This document shows positions 10,262-23,100 of a stretch of 64,000 bases of DNA, piece after piece. Origin of the DNA: Fennellomyces sp. T-0311 (lineage: Eukaryota; Mucoromycota; Mucoromycetes; Mucorales; Lichtheimiaceae); contig JALLLT010000011.1 in assembly GCA_025266875.1 (NCBI GenBank), forward strand, positions 868,001-932,000, written 5' to 3'. The translations under genes were made by a program, and so were the position numbers. Every line of letters begins with the position of its first letter. The first letter of the stretch is position 1. A model generated the notes under the pieces. The model made no database searches. It was not told where the DNA came from and saw only the letters and a list, made by a program, of their open reading frames with translations.

Positions 10262-13015
10262 TTAATCCTCAATCTCACCGTCTTCCAGAACACTGCTCCC
10301 TGCTGCATCATGAGGTGTCTCTGTAGGCTGGGATGACGTATCGGGTTCGGCTTGATTTGGTGATGGATTAGGAGGTGCGATAACTGTTGATGCGACTGCT
10401 GACGCAACTGCGGCGGCGACAGCTTCTGATTGCTGTGGTTCTCTCTGTGGACCAGGAGAAGCTGATTTGCCTGATGAGACCACCTCCCCTTCCTCTTCGC
10501 TTTCCAACGCCGTAGTGCTTTGTTTGGGAGAGGACGTCTGTGCGGGGGTGTTCTCTTCCCCTGCCGGTTCTCCTGGTGCCGTTATTGATTCTGATGGTTG
10601 TGTTTGTGCTGCTACTGCTGCAATTCATTAGTTTCGTCTGCATAAACAATCTTTATTGTCCCCATTATTATGTTTAATGCTTACCAGGTTGTGCTTCCTC
10701 TTTCATACTTACGTCCGAGCTTGCGTCTTCCCCTAAAATCTCATTTGCCGGTGATCCACCATCATTATTGCTATCCTCCGGCTCGGTTTTGACTTTATCA
10801 GCGAGCAAGGTCTCCTCGATTTGCTGTTCTTCCTCCTGTGTTACTTCCACTCCTTCCATCCGATCCTCAACACTGGTCGATGATGATGATGCTCGGGTAT
10901 GGTTATTGTATTTGTTGCCATTCATTCGGTTGCCATCGCTTTCATCACCATCGTAATCTTCGTCGTCATCGCGACCGTAGTTATGGTAATGCCGGCTACT
11001 AAGGTTTTGTGTGGTGCCTTGCGCTTCGCCTTCATCGGAATCGTAGTACTCGTTGTCAGGCACTATGCGCCGATCCCAGAATGATTCTGCATAATCATGA
11101 GTTTCATCTTCTGCTTATAGTAATGCAAAGAAGGGACAAACTTACGGGGATACCTATCATCAGCGTCTTCCTCATCCTCATCGTCTGATGCGTACTGATC
11201 GCCAGGGACATCTATAATTTTCGATCTGTACATTAATTTCATTTTTTTGTCCCGACCCTGTTACGCAAACCTACCCTGCATTTGTACACTTGGAGCAAAC
11301 ATTGTCCTTGAAAGGTTCTCGAATACTTGCAACCTGCCGGTCAAAAAATAACAACCTTCAGCTAACCCAGGAACGAGGGGGAAAATAAAAGCATATGTAT
11401 GTGCAAGGAAATGAAACACCTACTTTATCTTTTCCAGGTAATCCGGGGTGTTCATGTTCTCCATATTGCTAGGACGCACGTCCAATTTGTAATCGGGGCC
11501 AAAGTATTCATAGTAATCATTGTACGGCATGTCTATTTCGGCTCAAGTCAGTGCACCGTGTCGCGAACAGACAATCCACCTCTTTTTTGAAAAAACTTAC
11601 CAGGTCCGATATCCTCGCCGACAACCACACCAGTCTCGTATGCCCATGCTCTAGCAACGTTGCGCATCGTATACCCTCCTCCACCGAGAACAAGTGTGGG
11701 ATAGTTGAACTTTTTGACAAACTCGACACAGTTGGCGTGACCCTTCATGGACAGGTTGAAACAGCCCAATTTGTCACCGCTGAGCGAGTCACCACCACAC
11801 TGCAGGACAATCGCCGATGGTTGATACCACTCCACCACCTTTTCGATCGTCTAGTGTATATTTTGATGATGAGCCCTGATAATCCCCCCTTAACATATGT
11901 CATTCACTTTACCGGCTCAAAGACGGATTTGTAACTTTCGTCATCAATGCCATCCCTAAGTGGGAAGTTGACGCTATAGTACTTTCCTCGACCCGCACCG
12001 ACATCCTAAAAATAAGCGGTCCCCCCTTGAAGCGTCATTACTCTTGCTCTCCTTTTTTTTTCTGCAATCACTGACCTTGAGTTCACCTGTTCCCGGGAAA
12101 AATTCACCGTATTTGTGGAAACTGACAGTCATGACGCGGTCCGTGGTGTAGAATGCTTCTTCAACACCGTCACCATGGTGAACATCGATATCGATGTACA
12201 AGACACGCGCATAGTAACGCAACAATTCCAAAATGCCCAACACGATATCGTTGACATAGCAGAATCCAGAAGCTTCGGCCTTTTTCGCGTGGTGCAGACC
12301 GCCAGCCCAGTTGATGGCAATGTCACACAAGCCGCGATTCAGACGTGCGGCACCCTCTTTATATATTTATATCATCCATCAGCAAAAGCTTATGCATCGA
12401 AATTGGTAATCCCCTTACCCATCGATCCACCTGCGCTCAGTCCACAGTATTCAAACAGCCCTTCAAACACAGGACAGTCATCTCCTACATTGACTAATAA
12501 AGCAAGTGTCAAACGCAACATGGAGAGCATCGGAATGAGTGTGGTCTCTTACATTTGGCTTGCTCTTTGGGATATTGTTCCATGTTTTCCGGTGTCACGC
12601 GCGATAAAAAGTCGATATAGTCGTCGGTGTGGAATTGGGTCATCTCCCATTTGTTGGCTGGTTTGGCGCGCTATATCAACAAGCAGCAAGCAGGTTAATG
12701 TCAATGAAAAACCGCGGGCCTCATTATCTGGTTTTGCTGTAATTACATAGATCTCCATCTTTTTGTAGAGGCCATAGTTCATGACAAGGCCGTGACACAT
12801 TCGAATGCGGTGTGGCTTCATGGGATGGCCAGGCCCGTAATGATAATTACCGACATTGGCTATATAAACTTTGGGTGAGTAATCGCCACCCACGACAACC
12901 CATGAAAGAAGAGGGGGGATCACAGTATCGCGAGTAACCGTGACGCGAATTAAATTGCATGCGTTGATTTACCGTCATAAAAGTAGCAAACTCGTTTCTT
13001 TTGCTCCAGTGACAT
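10262..13015 (-). CDS. RPD3: Class I histone deacetylase (Rpd3/HDAC1 type)
   Basis: Twelve exons, read from 13015 downward: 12973-13015, 12747-12859, 12553-12670, 12419-12493, 12076-12356, 11913-12005, 11601-11850, 11424-11532, 11275-11333, 11146-11211, 10685-11086 and 10262-10617. These sum to 654 aa plus stop. The first exon encodes only 14 residues. The catalytic domain carries GGLHHAKK (res 135-142), the zinc-binding [10 protein letters not shown] (171-180) and [11 protein letters not shown], all hallmarks of class I lysine deacetylases acting in Rpd3/Sin3-type corepressors. Beyond the domain are about 250 residues rich in Asp, Glu, Ser, Pro and Gln, much longer than the yeast Rpd3 tail. 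The name follows family resemblance. Confidence 0.93.
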
Positions 13016-13329
13016 TGGGGCGATTCGTGTAAAGGAAAGAGGTGGGCGAACCAACACCGCATCGGATTTTCCTTCTCTGGTCATGTGTATTCAGGCACCG
13101 GCCGCTGATCCGTCCTGCTCAAAACATGCTCCTCAACGTTTTTCCCTTGGCGCTTTAGCGTCGCCATGGCATTTGGTCGGCTCCCTTATCATACGCTCAT
13201 ACATATCTCGTATACCATTGAATAAGCACGAAATATAATCCGTACCATCTCTATCATACTTTTTTTTTAGGAATGGGGTTGCAATATATACAGAGGCGAG
13301 TAAAGAAAATGGAATGATATAAACTGAAT
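13016..13329. other. Promoter region of the deacetylase gene
   Basis: About 310 bases between two genes on the same strand (deacetylase start at 13015, MPP alpha stop at 13330). No further gene is visible. It must hold the deacetylase promoter and the 3' end of the MPP alpha transcript. Confidence 0.5.
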
Positions 13330-15097
13330 CTACTGTCCGCCACCAAGACCATACTTTTCAATGACCTTGTTGACATCCGTCAGACCACGCAGATGGCCCT
13401 GCACAACCACGGTGGCCTTGCCAGTGCCGCCACTGGTCACACCAACGGCTCCACGAACAATACGGCTTGCCACACGTTGCAATTCAGCCACATCCACACG
13501 ATCAATATGTTCCAACATTTCATCGATTCCAGTCTTTTTGCCATGAACTTGAACCTGCCGACCCAAATCCTCCAACTGGACCATTCTGCTTTCCAAGTTC
13601 ATCAACAGCGAACTCTTCAACTGGTTCTTGGCACGGCTCAATTCCGTCGCATTCACTGCCAAATGTTCCATCACATCGCTGCGCGACACCAAGTCCAATT
13701 CGCGACAAATCACTTCCAAAAGCGCGTTGGCGTATTCGGGACGGCACGAACCGGCGATACCAAATAGACCAGAGTCGGTGTAGCAGTGGTTGAATGCTTG
13801 GCATGATTCCACCCAATAGTGCTGGTTCAGGACATTGGTAAAAAGACGCGAATACATGCCCTTGCCTGGACCACCAGCACTGAAGGAGCCGCCACCACCC
13901 AACAGGATTTGAAGCGTTGCCAATGAGTAAATGTCGGGGTCGTTGATGGATAGCCCTTCAAATGCCACGTACACGTGCGTCAAGGGTGCAGCATCCAGGG
14001 CGACATCCAAGAATGAGTTACCGCCGGTATAATGTGCTGGTTGGGAAGCAATATCATAGACGTTGCTAGGCTGCCGTTGCTTGGGTGACGAAAAGAATGA
14101 CTTGACGATGGACGATGAATCTTCGTTGGTGGCTTCGGCAGCCTGACGACGCAAAGCCTCGGCATGAGTTTCCACAGAATCCAAAGGTTCGGAAGACTTG
14201 TCAAGATGACCAAAGTACTTGTTGGCCAGTTGGACCACCTTGTCATGATCAGTGCCGCATGCGGCAATCACCATACGCTCGGGCCGGTACCAATCCTTCA
14301 TGTATCCCTTGATAAGTTCCGACGACATGGATTCAAGGTTTTCAGGTGGGCAGAGCAAGGGGTTACCAAGCGTGTTGCCTTGATACGCGACGGTATGAAG
14401 AATTTCTGGCAATATCATTTCTGGCTTGGACCATATCTCTTCAATTTCATACATTGCTGTCATGCGCTGTTCGTCGACTTCGGCAGGGGCGATCGTGGGG
14501 TTGCACACAACGTCCGAAAACAACGAAACGACGCGTTCGAGGTCTTGCGAGAAAATGGCCGATTGGTACATTATGCATTCACGCGAAGACGAGCACATGA
14601 TGTTGCCACCCAGTGATTCGAGTTCTTCTACCACTTGGTCTGCGCTTCTATTTGCTGTACTCTGTTTTTATCTCAGGTGTTAGTAACTTCCAGAGCACTT
14701 CTTTCTTTTGTTTGTTACCTTGAAAGCTAAACGATCCAGAATATGACTCACGCCTCGGGTCTTGTCGGTTTCATAGCGACTACCTGCGTCGACGTACACA
14801 CCGACGGCACCGAAATGGCCTGGCGTACTTTCGGTAGCAACTCGAATGCCATTGGGAAGTGTTGTAATTTTGCAAAGACCGGGCGACGATTTCGAATATT
14901 CCTGCACAATAGTAGGAAACTTTTTTTTTTGACGTGAAGCTATTAGTAAACACAAGCGTGTACGATTCAAAAAAAAAAGTCAGTCGAACCTCGTTGGCTT
15001 TATGGCTAAGGGTCGCCTCGCCTCTTTTCAGAATAGGACGGTGTTGGCGAAGGAAAGGAGTAATTAATTTGCTACCCTGGAAAAGACGAGACGCCAT
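13330..15097 (-). CDS. MAS2: Mitochondrial processing peptidase, alpha subunit
   Basis: Three exons, 14990-15097, 14719-14901 and 13330-14661, giving 540 aa. The N-terminus [19 protein letters not shown] is basic and Ser-rich, as expected of a mitochondrial presequence. The body is an M16 fold. The position of the catalytic zinc motif reads HILDRLAFK, the inactive form that marks the alpha rather than the beta subunit. The glycine-rich substrate loop [14 protein letters not shown] is intact. With the beta subunit it removes presequences in the matrix. The start lies 154 bases from the divergent p24 gene, so the two share a short bidirectional promoter. An acceptor alternative at exon 2 (poly-A tract near 14920) would add a few residues. 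Confidence 0.93.
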
Positions 15098-15251
15098 TAT
15101 GAACAAGAGGAGTGTATGTGTACAGGTTCAAACAATATAATGGCTGTCGTTACCTGCCTTTAAACGGATAATTGCATGTCCGCTACTCATTGGGCGGGAG
15201 CGCTGGCCTCAACGACGACGCGAATCTTCAATCTTTCCATCTTTTGCAAAA
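15098..15251. promoter_or_regulatory. Bidirectional promoter, MPP alpha / p24
   Basis: The 154-base gap between divergent start codons. It contains ATTGGGCGGG near 15189, an inverted CCAAT box next to a GC box. Shared control is inferred from the spacing. Confidence 0.45.
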
Positions 15252-16104
15252 ATGAACAAACTCGGGTCATTGCTGCTGGTCATCACCACCATTGTTTGTC
15301 TGATCCAATCTGCAGTCGCCATCAGTGTGGACATTCCAGCTCATGCGCAGCTCTGCTTTTTCGAGGAGCTGCAAGTCGGCGACAAGATGACGGTGACATA
15401 CCAGGTACAAGCAAGCAACTGGGGCCATTCCAGAAAAAAAAAGAGCGACAAACATAGCTAACGACAAGATATAGGTCGGCGAAGGTGGCAACCTGGATAT
15501 CGACTTTTTGGTAAATAATAAGAAAATCATCAGCGAGCGAACAAAGAAAGCTCACAGCGTTGAAAGATTTCGGATCCTCTCGCCCGTTTAATCAAGAGCA
15601 GTGTACGTGAATCGACGGGTACACACGTGATCGAGGCCGCTACTGCTGGCAAGCACACCTATTGCTTCGGTAACCAGATGTCGTCGGTTACCGCCAAGTC
15701 GGTCAGCTTCAACGTCCACGATATGCAGAAAATCGAAAACACGGCCAAGGGTAATGCGTCGATACAAGCGTCACTGGCTCATCCCTGACCATCATCCCCT
15801 TTTTCTCTTTGTTACAGAGGACATTGACCCTATTGAGCGCGAAATCCGCGAGTTGGCTGACAGCATCTTTGCCATCAAGGCTGAGCAGGAATACATTGTC
15901 ATCCGCGAACGACAGCACCGTGACAGTAAGTTTGGATGTGGGTTGCCTATGAAGCCGAGAGACTTACGGATGATCGTAGCTGCGGAAAGCACCAATGCGC
16001 GTGTAAAATGGTGGTCGCTGGGCCAAGTGGCGTTGCTCGCCGGCGTGTGCTTCTGGCAGGTGGTTTACTTGAAGCGATTCTTTGAAGTAAAGCGTGTGGT
16101 ATAA
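15252..16104 (+). CDS. p24/EMP24 family cargo receptor
   Basis: Five exons, 15252-15404, 15475-15510, 15567-15750, 15818-15925 and 15980-16104, giving 201 aa, the usual p24 length. Residues 1-23 form a signal peptide. A GOLD domain follows, with the two expected cysteines (QLCFFEEL and YCFGNQM). A coiled-coil stretch (IEREIRELADSI) precedes a C-terminal membrane segment after KWW. The cytosolic tail KRFFEVKRVV carries the FF and terminal VV signals used for COPI and COPII binding. The protein cycles between ER and Golgi as a p24-complex subunit. It is closest to the p24-beta (Emp24) type by eye. Its stop codon is only 21 bases from the stop of the convergent cytidylate kinase gene. Confidence 0.92.
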
Positions 16105-16125
16105 AAGAGAAGAAATATATTTGTA

Positions 16126-16953
16126 TTACAAACGAGCATACAGCATCTGTTCTATGGCTTCCACCTGTCCTTCTATGCTTTTATCACTTGTATCCAGCTC
16201 TACCGCATCATCTGCCTTCTTCAACGGCGACACTGCGCGTGTACGATCTGCCTCGTCACGGGCGTTGAGGTCGCGCGCAATCGCATCCACCGTCTCACCC
16301 TCGCCGAGCGCGTTCTTGCTCTTCAGTTCATCGAACCGTCGTTGGGCACGCACACGTGCATCCGCCACAATGAACACCTTGAGTTCGGCATCGGGCAGAA
16401 TGACGGTTCCAATATCACGACCATCCATCACGACACCCTTGATATGCTGTTGATGGTGGGTGAATCCAGCCCATGCAGGATCATTTGCGCGCGCCAAAGA
16501 CCGTTGTTGATCCGCCAATGTGGATCTCACGCCGGTGTTGGCAGCCACAGGACTGATATTCTGCACAATTCTTGACGTGCGGATCGCTTGGCTGACATCT
16601 TCTCCATCCAACTCAACGCTTCCGAGACTGGGGAACCGAATGCGCGCATCACGCGCCACTTGTTCCACTTGCTCTTTGTTTGTCACTTCAACTCCTTGTT
16701 CGAGGCATTTCAATGTCACCTAGCTTTACGTAAGCTGTTTGTACTACTCGGCTCGAGAGAAAAAAAACCCCTTACTGCTCGGTACATTGCGCCCGAATCA
16801 ATATAACCGAAACCAAGCTTTTTGGCGAGCAATTTCGCCGTCGTGCCTAATGAACATGGTTAGTCATGGCCGGAATGAGACATGGGTTGGAGACGACTTG
16901 CTTTTGCCCGAAGCTGCTGGACCATCGATGGCGACTCGGAACAATCGTGACAT
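16126..16953 (-). CDS. Bacterial-type cytidylate (CMP/dCMP) kinase
   Basis: Three exons, 16902-16953, 16776-16846 and 16126-16719, giving 238 aa. The P-loop GPAASGKST (res 11-19) is rebuilt only if intron 1 (16847-16901) uses a GC donor (A|GCAAGT) and an AG acceptor. The product then continues into YIDSGAMYRAVTLKCL, the CMP-binding start of the bacterial Cmk family, and later MDGRDIGTVI and R-rich LID motifs (RARDEADRTR-like). It phosphorylates CMP and dCMP. Eukaryotes normally use the unrelated-clade UMP/CMP kinase (Ura6), so this gene is either an old bacterial acquisition or an organellar-type enzyme. No clear transit peptide is visible. Confidence 0.85.
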
Positions 16954-18116
16954 GTTGAAAGTGCAAGGGTCGCTTAAAAAACCGCGCGAACCCCAGACGC
17001 ATATTTTTATAAAGTGTTGTCAGATATTATGCGCTTGTCACGCTGTTCATCTATAAAAAGCGGTTCTCTCATATTTGAGAGGGACAGACACAGTGTGCAT
17101 GCTAGTGGAGATGTCTACCATCTCTTGCCCATGATATGGTCTCAAAAGACGCACAGAACTGTGCAGCTGTCCATACTCGCTCGGTGATGAAAACACAATA
17201 ATCCTCAAAGAGGAAACAAAAGCCGTCGGGCTGGATATTCACAGCAAATTGAACTATGTATACACGCAGAGAAGAAACTTGTGGATGTGACCGTCAAGGC
17301 CACCAGACAAGCGCAGTGACCTACGCATATACAATACTTTACGTGACTAGGAAGCTGAAACGGCCAAGCTACAGATAATAATTGACCGCATTGAATTAGA
17401 CATGGTGAAAAGCTGCCTTGATACCGACACGAAGCTGGTTACAAAGGATTGCGGATGAAGTGAATCAGGTTAAGCGCAAGCGAGCTGATAGTGGCACCGG
17501 TAAGAAGCATCACAAGCAACGCCTTTACATGTGTCAAACGGTGAAAACTCGTGGAACAACATCGAACAGATCATCCAGAGGCAATCAACAGAACGTCTAG
17601 TTTTGCAGTGTCTACTTATGACTCTCCTTCACTAAGAGCTCCTCTTCTTTATCAGACAAGGATGAATTCGAGATCCTTAGTGTGTATCACAAATTGGACA
17701 AAGAAAAATGGCGGCTCTCGGAAGCAACAAAGCGAGACGCTACGTACCACAGTAAACGTGTATTTCAATCCCATGTTCTGCTTACAATTCTGTATACAAA
17801 TTTCATGCCACTCTAATCGGTCAGTGAAGTCATAGAGGGAAAAACGTTGCGTAAACCGGCCGCGTCTATCGTACTTTACGATGTAATAGTCAAATCGAGA
17901 CATATGTAAGCAACTGTATGTGTAGTTATATATAATGCTAGTAATTATTACCAAAGAAGCTCCGTCGAATACTATGTAGATGCTATGTGACATGGTATCA
18001 TCATCATCTTTGACCTCAAACTATACTGCGTCTCCAAATTCTCATTTACATATCGACAAAATCATAAATCAATCCATCATATAGTGTTGCTAATAAAAGA
18101 CAGCTTTATTGCGCTT
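16954..18116. other. Intergenic, 1.2 kb
   Basis: No supported gene. Short open segments around 17420-17835 contain basic and coiled-coil-like stretches broken by stops and may be remnants, but I recognise no family. Confidence 0.5.
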
Positions 18117-20169
18117 TCATTCGTAAGTTACAATTTTCACGTTTTTCTTTGCGTATTGCACACAATCCTTGGTGGTAGATTTACAATTTTTGATGGTCAA
18201 TCGCTTAAACTGAGGACCTTTGTTGTTGACCATAGCTAGGATTCCTTGATTTTTTATGCTTGGCAAATTCTCCAAATAGACCTCTGTTGAGGGCTTTGCG
18301 CAGCTAATCATCATAATGCATTCGTTCGTAACTACTTCCATATCACACAGTTTTAGGTATGTTAGCTGGCCCGCTGTCTTTTCGAGGAAATTTCTGATCC
18401 CTTCAGTGGTGATGTAATCCAGGCTCTTTAGGGTGATGCTGCGCAGGGTTGTAACATCAGCCAGCGAATTAAGAACAGAATCCGTGATAACTGTACTTTT
18501 CCGAAAGTAAGCAATGGATAAAGCCCGCTGTTTCTGATCGTGAGTTGAATAGTTTCTGAATAATTCCACTAATCCTAGGTTGTTTGTCGTGCCATGCGTG
18601 TGTTCTATTCTGAGCTCTCTAACTGGTGGCATGTTCTTGATCACAGTAACAATCGCGTTAAGATTTTTCACATTCAAAAGGCTGAGGAAGCTGAGGGTTG
18701 TTACACCGCGAAGCGCCTGTATGATGAATAATTCCGTCTGATTCTTTGTCCAAAACGTCAGGCTCTCGAGGTTCCAAAGTTTGAAATCAGGATAAACTGT
18801 ACTAAGTTGTTGAACTTCTTGCTGCGATAATGCCGAGATATTTAGATAAGCCGTTTTAAGCGTCGCCATGTTCTTGTATATTAGCGGAAATATGTCTTTT
18901 GTAGGGACTGAGGTTCCTCCATTGTTGGTATAGATATTGCGAAGCCCTTGTGGTTGTCCGGCTGCGGAACTTGATAGATCGGGAACATCGAGATTGTTGT
19001 AAGAAAGGATTTCTAAATTCGGCGCGTATTTGTTGATGGGATCAAATACTGTTGGGGAACATTTATCCATAACAAGTCGCCGCAAGCGTTGGCATCGCTG
19101 TAGCATTGGTTTGATATCTTCTCCAGTGATTAAATTCGATGTAAGGCTGAGATTAATAAGCGTGTCATGCTGCTCCATTGTCGAGTAATCTCCTGTTGAT
19201 GCCATCATGGATGATGCCGTTGAGAAGGATAGAACAGTCAAGCTACGGCAGAACCGAAGCACATCCGCCAATGTAATCCCATTTTGATTATCTCCAAAGT
19301 TGACATCAAGAGTTGTCAAGGTCCTTTGTATCTGGAAAAAAGCGACGGATAGTCGTGTAAGATATGGTGCTAGATCACGTGTTCCAAGCGCTGCATGATG
19401 ATTAAATTACTGTCATACGGATGAAATACGCATTACCTGTCATCTTAAGAGATCGGATCTCGGGAAAATGCTGGGTTATCATGCGATGTAGGCAACCAGA
19501 GCGCAGTTGATCATTGTTAGTGTTGACTTCTAGTTTTTCGATGTGCCGGCCGATGTCTGGTAGTACATTAACTAGTTGCAAATCTTTCTCGTCTCCGTTT
19601 ATAACCAAGTCTGTCCACGCTACAGAGTAATTCATTGTGCGTTTGCGCCATGTGCGCGAGACTGATAAGCATGTCGATTTGTCTTTTTGCGATAGCCTCA
19701 GGATAATATTGTTTGCAAGCTCGATTGGAAGTTTCTCGAGATAGTCAACGCGTGTTTCGCTCTTTAAAGTAGCGGTTGTCTTTCCAGCAGTAAGCCGATC
19801 GATCTGACTATGATCTGATGCTGCCTTCTCTAAACCCTGGCCGTACACGTCAATAGCGCGCGTTTGTCGACCAAACATAGAATGCACGTCGCCTTTGCGC
19901 GCGTAACCAGCTCCAATTTCTGGTGCGTACTTGATCATTTGTTCTGCATCGGCGCAGGCGGCATCATGGTGTCCTTGTTTGGCATGAGCATGTGCACGAA
20001 TGTCGAAAAGTATGAGCAACTGCGATTGAAACACTTGGTCGATAGCAGCAGAAGCATCGCGAATGACTTGGTGACAGTTGTTAGCCTTAAGGGATGCATC
20101 CAGCTGTTCGAGTTGTTGACGGAATAAATTAAAGTCGATTCGATTGATTGAAAGGGTTACTTCCTCCAT
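18117..20169 (-). CDS. TPR/F-box/LRR protein, Pof3/Dia2-like (copy A)
   Basis: Two exons, 19437-20169 and 18117-19390, with a 46-nt phase-1 intron; 668 aa. The ATG at 20169 aligns with the starts of the three paralogues, while an upstream ATG at 20250 adds unconserved residues. Layout: TPR-like helices at about res 20-125 (including RKGDVHSMFGRQTRAIDVYG), an F-box at about 143-182 (LEKLPIELANNIILRLSQ), then leucine-rich repeats to the end. The same order occurs in S. pombe Pof3 and yeast Dia2, SCF ubiquitin-ligase receptors for genome stability. Members this divergent more likely form an expanded lineage-specific receptor set. It should bind Skp1 through the F-box. The target is unknown. Confidence 0.85.
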
Positions 20170-23100
20170 TACAGTCTGTTTGAGCTTGTGGCGTAGAAAG
20201 GGGGTGAACCAGTTACACAGGAGCCTGGGTGTAAGGTTACCGAGTTTCACTTGGCTTACTGACTTCTCGATAATGCGAAATCGGCTGTTACTTTCCCTGC
20301 TGGAACGTCGTGATCATCCCAGATGACAAGGTGGAATAATCAAGGGCCAAATATATCTTAATAAGAGTAACTCTTGGAAACTGGTTTGTGATAAGAATAT
20401 CGATCATCCACTCCGTGCAGCTCAGCAAGCATATAGGCATACAGCAACGCTGGATGGAGTTCATATGTGCACCTAAACATCAACAGATATACATTTTTCG
20501 AGTTTGAGTGCAGTATGTATTTATAAATATGGTTAAAGTATCTGGTAACTTGGACGGAGCATAATGTAAACTGAACCAATTGACATATGATATATGCTTC
20601 TTTCGTTCTATAGATCCTTAATGAATACCTCCATTCGCACGTTACGTACCAATCGCGCCATTGGTATACTTCCCTATCCACACATCCTATTCACCATTAA
20701 AACTAACATGGGTAAGCAACCAGAGCTTCATTTACGGTTTTCATTCTGGACAAACGCCTTCATGGATTGCCGTGTCATTGGCCTTGCGACTTAATCTTGG
20801 TGATATGAGCCATGCTATTGTTCTCCACCAATACTGCGGTATCAGTGAATTGCAGCATCCAACTCGTCCTAGTTCCCGCTACCGAACCTTTGCAACCTCA
20901 TATATATACCCTACTTGCATCACCCCTCTTAGAGTTCATACAGTAATACACAGTTTCCAACCCGTTCATCTCACCACGGCCCACTAGGAGGTTCGGTAGC
21001 AGTCGTAAAGGTGAACGACTTGCAACATAATGGTTCCCGGAAGTGCCCAAAAAAAAATCTGCGCATAGTTCAGATACTGAGCAAGAAATCCGCCAATTGC
21101 TAGTGGATTGAAACGTGAATTGATGCGCGTCAATCCAGGCCACCACTAAGGATCTTTTCGTCAGAGCGATCCGTCCGCGTTGAACTTTGCGTGGTACTTT
21201 TGACGTACGGTTGAGTACTTTGCTTTATTGTTGAATCCCGCTGGCAGCCATTACTCTTACTGCAAAGGAAGCGGATGACGGCTTATGTTTGAAAGTAACG
21301 AATGTTGCGAGCAAGCAAGAAAAGCGGGCGCGCGGCGTTAAAGTAATAATTCTGGTCACTTTCCTTCTTCTTTTGTATGTGGCGTCAAATTGCTGCTTGG
21401 TACATTCCATGCAACACGAAGACTGTTGTCATTATCCTTTGGAAAAAAAAACATGCGCTGCACATTACACGAAAGTAGCTGGCTGCCTGGAAACGGTAAG
21501 CGCGCATCATGGAAACCAAGCATAAAGCTCAGCAATAAAAAAATTGACACAGTTCAGGGGCAATCGTGTATTGAAACACGGATCGCTTCCGTTTATTAAA
21601 GCAGCAAATGCGTTTCCATCATAAAACTGAACAATGTCTGATCGGTTTCGTATTGTCATTTTCTTATTTGGATATTAACCCCCGTTTTTTTTCATCTCTT
21701 GAGTTGTTCTACCGTACAACCCTAGGAGAGCCCGATATACGGGGCTAACCCCAACTTCCACAGGCTTCCGAAGAAAACCTGCCCTGCAGGACGGAAGAAG
21801 GAGAACAGCCAAACTAAACAGGAAAAGAAAAACGTCGCCAGCATAACGGAAAAGTTACTTGGTCGCTCTTGAAGACCAGCCTCGCAAAGTCAAGAATGCT
21901 CAGCCCGGCTGCTTGGCCCGGCGAAAGCAGTCATAGACAGCTTAATTCCGGCATATGAATCCCAAGACTCAGCGCTCCTGTGGCATTATGAAGTGCGCTC
22001 CTGTTTGACAACAAGCAGCAGTTGTTTTCGCTTTTCCGCGTACCAACCAATCTCCGGTGTAAACACCAGTTTTAAGAAAAAAAAAGAGAAAAGGAAGGCC
22101 AGGATTTTTCTCCCTTTTTACAGGTTTTTTGGGAGGCGCAGTCCAAAAAATAACAATCCTGACATGTGGGATGACGTGAAAGCTTGGAAGAAGTGTCTAT
22201 AACGACTCTTTTTTGGACTACTTGTTATCGTCGTGTCGACATGTTGTCACCAGATGCGCACGGACGCTCCCCTTTTAGGCTAGAGTCTAGAACCTGGCTC
22301 TTTCTTTCCGCTGCTGTTAAAACAATTTTACTGGCCGAGTCGCGATCGATAGTCCGTCCCTGGTATGGAATGAATTTCCGTTGTTTCATGTTAAGTGCAA
22401 ATCAGTTTATTGCAAAGCAAAAGCCGTGGCAGTGCTGTTTTCCTCGCGCCTTTCAGGATTCAAACGATGAACAGCCGATCGTCACCAACTACCAGAAATC
22501 CTTTGCTGCAATCATAGGAACGCTGTGAATCAGTTGATTGAGACTCATTTTAAACTATAATGACAAGATTCTGAAAGTTATTATGCGCATGCCACACCAT
22601 ATACTCCAATCGTGGAATCTTGGAGTTACTAACTCGCGAAGAGTGTATTATGGAAGTGCGAGAAACGTGTCGAAGGAGAGACAACTTATCTGCACAGAAA
22701 GATTATGGAAGCGACTTCTGGTTTGGACTATATTATGGTTCTTCGAGAATGCGACATGTTTAAACAATAGATGCAGCACATTCAGAACATGCAAAAAAAA
22801 TTGCTGAGACAAAGTGAAATGTCGCGCTTGTTGTATGCTCCTACTCGTTTCGTCTGGTTACTGGTCATGATCAATAAAATGAGAAGTGCCATGAGCGTAT
22901 TTGGATGTTATAGAGTGGAAGTTTAGACTAGAAAGTTACAGTATGCTTGTTGAAAATCCTTGCAAACCACGGATCTACCTTTAACTATGTAATCCATTCC
23001 AGGCTCTACTACACCATGTACAATGGACTAGTAGGCTTTGGTTGTGATACGTCATGTCCGCACCCCAATCGTTGCAACTGACGTTTCCCAGCAGACTATA

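Noticed and set aside
12115..12750. A 211-codon plus-strand frame
   Set aside because: It lies antisense to deacetylase exons 2-5 and crosses their introns. Conserved HDAC residues are all on the other strand.
13361..14616. Several plus-strand frames of 60-150 codons
   Set aside because: Shadows of the MPP alpha exon, with no independent motif.
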